A program made the translations under genes and the position numbers. A model generated the notes under the pieces. It searched no databases. It was not told the origin of the DNA and worked only from the letters and a program-made list of their open reading frames with translations. A stretch of 21,631 nt of DNA, taken from the NCBI GenBank assembly GCA_002329675.1, contig DCUA01000179.1, positions 1-21,631 of the forward strand, given 5' to 3'. How positions within the stretch are numbered: the first letter of the stretch is position 1; each line of letters opens with the position of its first letter. Of the stretch, positions 6,427 to 12,378 are shown piece by piece. The stretch is from Firmicutes bacterium UBA1426 (GTDB taxonomy: Bacteria; Bacillota; Clostridia; Peptostreptococcales; Anaerovoracaceae).

Positions 6427-6678
6427 ATGAAACTGCATCGGTATCTCGGTTGTGTGTACGATTTGTACTTTGAGGAAGTAAATATTCGTTTTTTAGTTCA
6501 TAAGTCTTTGATCGACGAGGCGACGAAAGACTTACTGCTTTTCTACGTTATAACCGGATATGCACCGGATGGAGTACGGGTGGACCAGGATAATAACATA
6601 TTACGCTTTACACCATCAGGTGATGAATTGCCGGAGACGTCATTGAGTGATGATGATTACCTTTGGTTTGCTCTTTGA
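6427..6678 (+). CDS. Small hypothetical protein, 83 residues
   Basis: I do not recognise the family. The product is soluble, begins MKLHRYLGCVYDLYFEEVNIRFLVHKSL and ends with an acidic SDDDYLWFAL; it has no signal peptide, membrane segment or cysteine motif (a single Cys). The ATG at 6427 has GAGGAG (6409-6414) 12 bases upstream, longer than ideal. Two other ATGs lie in between (6417 and 6422), one in each other frame, each followed at once by one codon and a stop. Coding is supported by the SD, a protein-like composition and a well-formed acidic C-terminus. It stands alone between a terminator and the promoter of the lipoprotein-ECF operon. Confidence 0.55.
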   Translation: MKLHRYLGCVYDLYFEEVNIRFLVHKSLIDEATKDLLLFYVITGYAPDGVRVDQDNNILRFTPSGDELPETSLSDDDYLWFAL

Positions 6679-6721
6679 TTATGTGGGCTTTGCTGCCATT
6701 TGCACATACCATTCCTTTTCC

Positions 6722-6750
6722 TTGAATTCCAATTCCTAATAGGGTATAAT
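6722..6750 (+). promoter_or_regulatory. Sigma-A promoter of the lipoprotein-ECF-QueT operon
   Basis: TTGAAT (6722-6727), 17-base spacer, TATAAT (6745-6750). The predicted start near 6757 leaves a 40-base leader, too short for a known riboswitch. Confidence 0.8.
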
Positions 6751-6796
6751 TAAATACTATCGAATCCCAATATTCATGACATAGGAGGACTGCCGG

Positions 6797-7699
6797 ATGT
6801 ATAAAACCGCAGCAGTTTTATTAATTGCTCTTGTAATGAGTCTCATTGCTTCCGGTTGCGGTGCGGACAAGGAAACAATCCAGTCGGAGTTTGCCATTCT
6901 GATTACCAATACAGCTACTGCAGAGAACATACGTGAAAATGCTGAATTTTTAGATACCAACATTGCAAACGTTAGCAAAGACGTTGCAACGGATATGGTT
7001 GAGGCCTACCGGGAATACCTGTTGGATTATATTACACAAAACAAAGATAAGACAACAATACAGGAACTGAGTGTTTATCTCAGTTCCGAAACAGGTCTTA
7101 TCGACGAGGAAAAGATCCAGAACAGCGAGCTCAAATCATACTATGACAATATCAGAGCCGGTTGCCTCACGATACGGGTTTACGAGGGTGCACCGGTACT
7201 GAGAGTGGATTATCCGATGCTTATTGAAAAGTACGGTGAGTATATCTCGGAACCCCTGAAGGAACTTTTCCAACTCTCAGCAGAGCTGATCGACAAACCC
7301 ACTTCAGAAAACGCCACGTTAGCTATAAGCTGGGAAGAGCTGTTGGCCAGAACACTTGAGGCGGAGAAGCTTATAAAGGCTAATCCGGACAATGAACGCC
7401 TGGTAGGGCATGCTATGTGGATCTATACGAGCCACCTGAACACCATGCTGATGGGAACCACCAACACGCCTGTGTTCGATTATACAACGAAAGAGTTTTC
7501 TCAAGCAGCCAGAACGGCTTATCAGAACTTCCTTCTGGCAGAACCGGATACAACGATGACCTGGGTTCTGAAAGAGTACTTTACCTACCTGAGCAGCATA
7601 GAGTTTAAGCTGGACTTCAACGACAGCACCATGAGTAAGGTGTTTTTTGACACCTGTGACTGGCTGGTTGCAGAAGCGGAAAAGAGAGTGAAAGAATAG
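6797..7699 (+). CDS. Exported lipoprotein of unknown function
   Basis: 300 residues; the ATG has TAGGAGGA 7 bases upstream. The N-terminus is a lipoprotein signal: MYKT, a hydrophobic stretch to residue 17, and the lipobox ASGC with the lipidated Cys at 21, so the mature protein should be tethered outside the membrane. The remainder is mostly helical and acidic, with no cysteine motif or enzyme signature that I recognise; several stretches (ANPDNERLVGHAMW, TAYQNFLLAEPDTTMTW) hint at helical repeats. It is the first gene of the operon, and its TAG stop is followed directly by the ATG of ecfA1, with no intervening base. That suggests translational coupling and a role with the transporter, although ECF importers do not normally use an external binding protein. 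Confidence 0.85.
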   Translation: MYKTAAVLLIALVMSLIASGCGADKETIQSEFAILITNTATAENIRENAEFLDTNIANVSKDVATDMVEAYREYLLDYITQNKDKTTIQELSVYLSSETGLIDEEKIQNSELKSYYDNIRAGCLTIRVYEGAPVLRVDYPMLIEKYGEYISEPLKELFQLSAELIDKPTSENATLAISWEELLARTLEAEKLIKANPDNERLVGHAMWIYTSHLNTMLMGTTNTPVFDYTTKEFSQAARTAYQNFLLAEPDTTMTWVLKEYFTYLSSIEFKLDFNDSTMSKVFFDTCDWLVAEAEKRVKE

Positions 7700-8548
7700 A
7701 TGGACCCCATTATTTCCATAGAAGATCTGGTGTTCCAATATAAGAGAGAGGATCTTGTACCTGAAGAGCCTGCGGTAGATCATGTGAGTCTGCAATTCCG
7801 CCCCGGTAGTTTTAATGCCATCATCGGAAGAAACGGATCGGGAAAGTCTACTCTCGCCAAGAATATCAACGGCCTGCTCATACCTACGGCGGGCTGGGTT
7901 TATGTTAAAGGCTGGGATACGAAGGATCCTGATAAAATCTGGGAGATACGCCAGTCTGCCGGCATGGTGTTTCAAAATCCGGACAATCAACTGGTGTCCT
8001 CCATAGTAGAGGATGATGTAGCTTTTGGACCGGAGAACCTTGGAGTTGAACCGGGGGAAATAAGACGTCGGGTAGATGAATCTCTCTACGCAGTGAATAT
8101 GTATGAAGAGAGGAAAAAAGCTCCTCATCTGCTTTCCGGAGGACAGAAGCAGAGGATAGCCATAGCCGGTGTAGTGGCCATGCGGCCGGAATGCATTATT
8201 TTTGATGAGCCGACTGCCATGCTGGATCCTCACGGCAGGCAGGAAGTTATGGATATCATCCAAAAGCTTCATAAGGAGGGGATCACCATCGTGCTGATCA
8301 CCCACTTTATGGAGGAGGCGGCAAAAGCTGAGCGGGTCATCATCATGGACAAAGGCAAAGTAATGCTGGATGGACCTCCGAAAGATATTTTTTCCAGGGT
8401 GGAGGAGATCCGGAGCATGGATCTGGATGTACCCTTTGCCGTGGATCTGGCGGACCGGTTGCGGAGCAGAGGCATCCCTGTTCCCGCAGACATGATAACA
8501 GATGAAGAAATGGTGGATTTTCTATGCCAATACAAGTCAAGAATCTGA
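7700..8548 (+). CDS. ecfA1: ECF transporter ATPase A1
   Basis: 282 residues. ABC ATPase with Walker A GRNGSGKST (43-51), Q-loop FQNPDNQLV (Q92), signature LSGGQ (145-149), Walker B IIFDE (166-170) and the switch His in LITHF (H202). The Q-loop extension DNQLVSSIVEDDVAFGPENLG is characteristic of energy-coupling-factor CbiO/EcfA ATPases. It pairs with EcfA2 on the cytoplasmic side of EcfT to drive vitamin or precursor uptake. The ATG directly abuts the lipoprotein stop and has only a weak purine-rich region before it, so coupling to upstream translation is likely. The 3' end overlaps ecfA2 by 25 bases. Confidence 0.95.
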   Translation: MDPIISIEDLVFQYKREDLVPEEPAVDHVSLQFRPGSFNAIIGRNGSGKSTLAKNINGLLIPTAGWVYVKGWDTKDPDKIWEIRQSAGMVFQNPDNQLVSSIVEDDVAFGPENLGVEPGEIRRRVDESLYAVNMYEERKKAPHLLSGGQKQRIAIAGVVAMRPECIIFDEPTAMLDPHGRQEVMDIIQKLHKEGITIVLITHFMEEAAKAERVIIMDKGKVMLDGPPKDIFSRVEEIRSMDLDVPFAVDLADRLRSRGIPVPADMITDEEMVDFLCQYKSRI

Positions 8549-9381
8549 CACATATATACAGCGAGGGTATGCCATATCAAACGGTGGCTCTGGAGAATAT
8601 CAGCTTTGAGATCCCGGACGGAAGCTTTGTGGGCATTATCGGCCACACAGGCTCAGGGAAATCTACTCTGATCCAGCATTTGAATGGTCTATTGAAGCCA
8701 AAATCCGGTACTATACTGGTGGATGGGCTGGATATAACGGATCCTTCCGTGAACCTGAGAGACATCCGTCAGGCCATCGGTCTGGTCTTTCAGTATCCTG
8801 AATACCAGCTCTTCGAAGAAACAGTAGAAAAGGATGTGGCCTTTGGACCTCAGAACCTTGGTCTGTCGGAAGAAGAGACGACAGAGCGGGTAAAGGAGGC
8901 ACTGGAGCTTGTGGGACTTTCCTACGAGGAAATCGGGCAGCGATCTCCCTTTGATCTTTCAGGCGGACAGAAGAGGCGGGTGGCCATTGCAGGTGTCATC
9001 GCAATGAGACCAAAGGTGCTCATCCTCGATGAACCTACGGCAGGGCTTGATCCAAAAGCGCACAAAGAGATCCTGCGGCTGATTCGGACCGTTCACCGGG
9101 AGGAACGAAATACGATTATTTTAGTCTCTCACAATATGGGAGATATAGCTGCCTTGACAGATAAGGTGCTGGTTATGCACAAAGGCCGCATGGTCATGGA
9201 AGGTACACCGAGAGAGGTGTTTTCAAAGGCAGAACAGTTGGCCGGTATGGGACTGGAGCTTCCTCCGCCTTCAAAGTTTACAGAGTCTCTGAAGTGCCGG
9301 GGGATCGATCTCGCAGGCCTGCCTTTGACCATTGAAGAGGCGGAACGGGAAATCGCAGGCTGGATTGGAAAACAAAAATGA
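8524..9381 (+). CDS. ecfA2: ECF transporter ATPase A2
   Basis: 285 residues. Walker A GHTGSGKST (40-48), Q-loop FQYPEYQLFEETVEKDVAFGP (Q90), signature LSGGQ (145-149), Walker B LILDE (166-170), switch His in LVSHN (H203). It forms the heterodimer with EcfA1; the two share the family's EcfA Q-loop insertion but are clearly distinct paralogues. The ATG lies 25 bases inside ecfA1 and follows only a weak SD (GGTGGA). The last codon overlaps the EcfT start in an ATGA, so the two are translationally coupled. Confidence 0.95.
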   Translation: MPIQVKNLTHIYSEGMPYQTVALENISFEIPDGSFVGIIGHTGSGKSTLIQHLNGLLKPKSGTILVDGLDITDPSVNLRDIRQAIGLVFQYPEYQLFEETVEKDVAFGPQNLGLSEEETTERVKEALELVGLSYEEIGQRSPFDLSGGQKRRVAIAGVIAMRPKVLILDEPTAGLDPKAHKEILRLIRTVHREERNTIILVSHNMGDIAALTDKVLVMHKGRMVMEGTPREVFSKAEQLAGMGLELPPPSKFTESLKCRGIDLAGLPLTIEEAEREIAGWIGKQK

Positions 9382-10178
9382 TTCGGGATATTACATTAGG
9401 ACAATACTATCCGGGAGATTCCAAAATTCATAGATTGGACCCGAGGACGAAGATCATATGTACCTTCGCTTACATCATCTCTCTCTTCTTAGTCAGGGAT
9501 TTTTTGGGGTTTGCTATAACCGTGGCTTTCCTGGGCTTTACGATCTTCCTCTCCAAGGTACCCCTTCGATTTATTTTTAAAGGGTTAAAACCGATTTTTT
9601 TCATAATCATATTTACCTTTACAGTGAATATGTTCATGACGAAGGGAGAGACCCTCGTGGAAATATGGTTTTTGACCATTACGAGGGAAGGGCTTTATAA
9701 TGCCTTCTTCATGGGTCTTAGGCTGGTGCTTCTCATCATCGGTTCTTCCCTGCTGACTCTGACAACGAAACCGATTAATCTCACCGATGGCATCGAGCGC
9801 CTGCTTTCGCCATTTCGAAGAATCGGAGTGCCGGCACATGAATTGGCTATGATGATGACTATTGCACTACGGTTTATACCCACCCTTTTAGAGGAGACAG
9901 ACAAGATCATGAAAGCGCAGATGGCCAGGGGTGCCGATTTTGAGACGGGTAACCTCCTCCGTCGTGCCAAGAGTCTGATCCCTTTGCTGGTTCCGCTGTT
10001 TATCAGCGCTTTTCGCATAGCTCAGGATCTCGCAATGGCTATGGAGGCGAGATGTTACCGGGGAGGAGATGCCCGGACACGCATGAATGCTATGCGCCTC
10101 CATTGGCGTGATGGAGTGGCATCTTTTGCCATGATCAGTTTTATTGCGGTGATCCTATTGCAGGCCTATGTTCTTTAG
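9378..10178 (+). CDS. ecfT: ECF transporter transmembrane component T
   Basis: 266 residues, integral membrane. Several hydrophobic helices (about 28-58, 68-86, 107-130 and the C-terminal end), an early DPRTKII motif typical of the CbiQ/EcfT family, and two coupling motifs in the long cytoplasmic helices: MARGADF (ARG at 183-185) and MEARCYRGG (EAR at 223-225). These arginine motifs dock into grooves of the two ATPases. It starts inside the ecfA2 stop (ATGA overlap). With EcfA1 and EcfA2 it forms the energising module for the QueT S-component, whose gene follows 18 bases later. Confidence 0.95.
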   Translation: MIRDITLGQYYPGDSKIHRLDPRTKIICTFAYIISLFLVRDFLGFAITVAFLGFTIFLSKVPLRFIFKGLKPIFFIIIFTFTVNMFMTKGETLVEIWFLTITREGLYNAFFMGLRLVLLIIGSSLLTLTTKPINLTDGIERLLSPFRRIGVPAHELAMMMTIALRFIPTLLEETDKIMKAQMARGADFETGNLLRRAKSLIPLLVPLFISAFRIAQDLAMAMEARCYRGGDARTRMNAMRLHWRDGVASFAMISFIAVILLQAYVL

Positions 10179-10196
10179 CAGTCAGGAGATCATAAA

Positions 10197-10664
10197 GTGA
10201 AAGCAAAGTATTTAGTTCACGGTGCGGCGATAGCCGCTGTATATACGGCACTTACCCTTCTCTTAATGCCCCTTTCTTACGGAGTCATGCAGATTCGCAT
10301 ATCCGAGGCTCTGACGGTTCTCCCTGCGCTGACTCCGGCGGCCATACCCGGACTGTTCTTAGGCTGTTTTATTGCCAATATGCTGGGGCCCAATGGAATG
10401 ATCGATATGGTTCTGGGAAGCAGTGCTACACTTTTGGCGGCCATTACCTCTTATAAGTTACGAAGTCGGCCATTGTTGGTACCCTTGCCCCCCGTGCTGG
10501 CAAACGGACTGATCATTGGCCCTATGCTCTATTACGTCTACGCGGTACCTGTTCCGCTATGGGCCTGCATTCTCTGGGTCGCACTGGGGGAAGCCATAGC
10601 CTGCTACGGGATCGGTCTTCCTCTGCTGAAATACATGAGTAAGCGAAAGTCCATATTCAGGTAG
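10197..10664 (+). CDS. queT: QueT-family S-component, predicted queuosine-precursor importer
   Basis: 155 residues from a GTG start with AGGAG 8 bases upstream. Hydrophobic protein with about five or six membrane segments and family hallmarks VMQIRISEALTVLPALTPAA (about 30-49), IPGLFLGCFIANMLGP, DMVLGSSATLLAA and PPVLANGLIIG. The QueT/DUF988 family is assigned to uptake of queuosine precursors such as preQ1 or queuine, on the basis of its association with preQ1 riboswitches and with ECF modules. Here it directly follows a complete EcfA1-A2-T set. I searched the operon leader and the 18-base gap and see no preQ1 aptamer, so expression is not obviously riboswitch-controlled. No tgt, queA or precursor synthesis gene is in the window, but a QueG-like gene is, 8 kb upstream. 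Confidence 0.88.
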   Translation: MKAKYLVHGAAIAAVYTALTLLLMPLSYGVMQIRISEALTVLPALTPAAIPGLFLGCFIANMLGPNGMIDMVLGSSATLLAAITSYKLRSRPLLVPLPPVLANGLIIGPMLYYVYAVPVPLWACILWVALGEAIACYGIGLPLLKYMSKRKSIFR

Positions 10665-10670
10665 ATTATT

Positions 10671-11930
10671 GTGAGGGGAAATCGCTGGCTGATCTTAATG
10701 ATTGTGATTTTAGCCGGGATCGTTTTCATGCTCTCAGTTCTGCTGGACCAACGGAAGCCTCAGCCTGCTTCAGGAAACATTCCCCCCACGACAGTGGAAG
10801 AGGGTAATAGCCAGGGAACGGAAGTATATGTACCTACAGTAACTCCCGGAGAAGTACTGGCTGTGGAGGAGAATTTGCTGGAGCCTGCTTTTCCCGTTTC
10901 TTTGAAGTACGATAAGTACCTCACCACTTATACCTATCTTTTCGTCGATAGAGAATCCGTCAACATCCGTACAGGTCCCTCCATTACGGATACCGTCCTT
11001 CGAAAAGCCGGTTACGGAGAGCGGCTTGATTACCTGGAAACCGTCTATATAGCTGCAGAGGGCGGAAAAACAGAGCGATGGTTTCATGTGACCTGGGAAG
11101 CGGATGGTGAAACTCTCTTCGGTTTCGTTAACAGCAACGTCGTGACCGAACGACTATATCAATTTGATAAGATGGAAGAGGCGATCAAAAAAGCAGAAGC
11201 TTATGCGGAAATGGGAGGGCTCACCTACATCAGCAATTACCAGAACCGAAAGGGCTATGCGCCGCTTTACAAGGGCGGGACAATCGATGAGGAAGGAAAC
11301 CGCAGAAGCCAGAGTGCTCCCGGATATTGGAGCCTGGACGATAAGGACAACTTTCGCTATCTGGGAGACGGCACTTTGATACGCTATCTGTTCCCCAACG
11401 GCGATTATGCAAGAGTAGAAGAAGTAAAATCCGGCGAGAGGTTCTATGTGCCCTTGAAATATATCCCCAAAGATCACGGGATACACAACCTGACTAAGGC
11501 TATTGTCATCGATGTGACCAATCAAAACGAAGGGGTTTATGAGAAAATCTCAGGAGAATGGACCCTCATATCCTATACCCAGGCTACCACGGGAACTACA
11601 GGCAGGTATTCTCAGCCTACCCCTGTGGGATTCTATTTCGGCATAGAGAGCAGACCACATTTTCGCTATTATGAAGATGGCACGACAAAGATTCAGGGTT
11701 ATGCACCATTTGCTATCCGCTTCGCCGGAGGGGCTTATGTCCACGGTGTTCCGGTGAACTATAAATATAATGCAGACGGGACCTTGATCACCCCTCCCAC
11801 TCAGGAGTATTCAAAGACCATCGGGACAGTTCCCCTTTCCCACAAATGCGTTCGCAACTATACTTCCCATGCAAAATTTCTCTACGACTGGTTTACTCCC
11901 GGCGAAACCATCGTCATCGTCATCGACTGA
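10671..11930 (+). CDS. Membrane-anchored SH3b and YkuD L,D-transpeptidase-like protein
   Basis: 419 residues from a GTG with AGGTAG 6 bases upstream, starting 6 bases after queT. A short basic N-terminus and one hydrophobic helix (6-26) act as a signal anchor; then a linker rich in Pro, Thr and Glu (28-75), a bacterial SH3 domain (about 87-160, with VNIRTGPS and GFVNSNVV), and a C-terminal YkuD domain (about 268-419). The catalytic region has YVHG (H358) and SHKCVRN (S390, H391, C393). The usual form is SHGCVR, so the Gly is replaced by Lys while His, Cys and Arg are retained. YkuD enzymes make 3-3 crosslinks in peptidoglycan or attach proteins to it. It shares the ECF-queT operon by spacing only; the functional link is unclear. 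Confidence 0.85.
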   Translation: MRGNRWLILMIVILAGIVFMLSVLLDQRKPQPASGNIPPTTVEEGNSQGTEVYVPTVTPGEVLAVEENLLEPAFPVSLKYDKYLTTYTYLFVDRESVNIRTGPSITDTVLRKAGYGERLDYLETVYIAAEGGKTERWFHVTWEADGETLFGFVNSNVVTERLYQFDKMEEAIKKAEAYAEMGGLTYISNYQNRKGYAPLYKGGTIDEEGNRRSQSAPGYWSLDDKDNFRYLGDGTLIRYLFPNGDYARVEEVKSGERFYVPLKYIPKDHGIHNLTKAIVIDVTNQNEGVYEKISGEWTLISYTQATTGTTGRYSQPTPVGFYFGIESRPHFRYYEDGTTKIQGYAPFAIRFAGGAYVHGVPVNYKYNADGTLITPPTQEYSKTIGTVPLSHKCVRNYTSHAKFLYDWFTPGETIVIVID

Positions 11931-11960
11931 GATACATGAAACACTCAATCACCCTTCGTA

Positions 11961-12139
11961 TGAGCAAAATTTCAAGTAATACGGAATCAAATGGGATTAA
12001 GAGGAATTAATTGTGCAAAATTTCAAGTAATGCGGTGATATATGTTATTTAATTCCATATTATCATGCATAAGTTGAAATTCTGCACAGATTTCATCTAA
12101 TAACAAGGGAAATCCACTTACAAGTTGAAATTTTGCACA
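11961..12139. repeat. Symmetric four-copy repeat element centred on base 12050
   Basis: Four copies of a motif close to TGTGCAAAATTTCAACTT: plus orientation at 11961-11978 and 12012-12029, and minus orientation at 12071-12088 and 12122-12139. Copies within each half are exactly 51 bp apart, and the whole is symmetric about 12050. The inner arms 12012-12044 and 12056-12088 can pair over about 33 positions with a few mismatches and an 11-base loop. The 33-base stretches between the outer and inner copies match poorly. No reading frame lies inside and no flanking target duplication is apparent. It fills much of the 448-base gene-free gap (11931-12378) between the transpeptidase and nrdD; the remaining bases hold the nrdD promoter and leader. 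Confidence 0.85.
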
Positions 12140-12222
12140 TCTGGCTGATAATCGTCTGCTTAAAAATCTGACAGTGCAAGCAAGTACCAACCGGGAAGGA
12201 TATGAAAAATAATTTTTTAGTC

Positions 12223-12251
12223 TTGCAAAGGAGACTGCATTACTATACTAT
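12223..12251 (+). promoter_or_regulatory. Promoter of the nrdD operon
   Basis: TTGCAA (12223-12228), 17-base spacer, TACTAT (12246-12251). The -10 lies inside the first NrdR-type box, so repressor binding would block RNA polymerase. Confidence 0.65.
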
Positions 12252-12292
12252 ATATAGTAACCGTAATACGAATTACCAACTATACAGAGTAT
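12245..12292 (+). promoter_or_regulatory. Tandem NrdR-type boxes controlling nrdD
   Basis: Box 1, 12245-12260 (core ACTATATATAGT), matches the NrdR consensus ACACWATATATWGTGT at 13 of 16 positions. Box 2, 12277-12292 (core ACTATACAGAGT), matches 11 of 16. They are separated by 16 bases, so their centres are 32 bp apart, three helical turns. Paired boxes with 15-16 bp between them are the known NrdR arrangement; NrdR is the ATP/dATP-sensing repressor of ribonucleotide reductase genes. Confidence 0.8.
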
Positions 12293-12378
12293 ATAACGGG
12301 TCTTTTTAGAAGTGTGCGCCAAAGGCCAATCGAAGCAGCCAATCGCAAAGAAATCACAACAATACGGGAGGTTTGGGT

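Noticed and set aside
6751..6796. preQ1 riboswitch ahead of the QueT operon
   Set aside because: The leader is only about 40 bases and lacks a stem with an A-rich tail of the preQ1 aptamer; the gap before queT is 18 bases.
7319..8305. 328-codon open frame on the minus strand across the lipoprotein and ecfA1
   Set aside because: It is antisense to two well-supported genes with recognised motifs, has no SD, crosses the gene boundary and reads as a His/Tyr/Arg-rich shadow with no family signature.
11961..12139. Possible CRISPR array
   Set aside because: Only four repeats of 18 bp, two in each orientation, with no cas genes; CRISPR repeats are in one orientation and usually longer.
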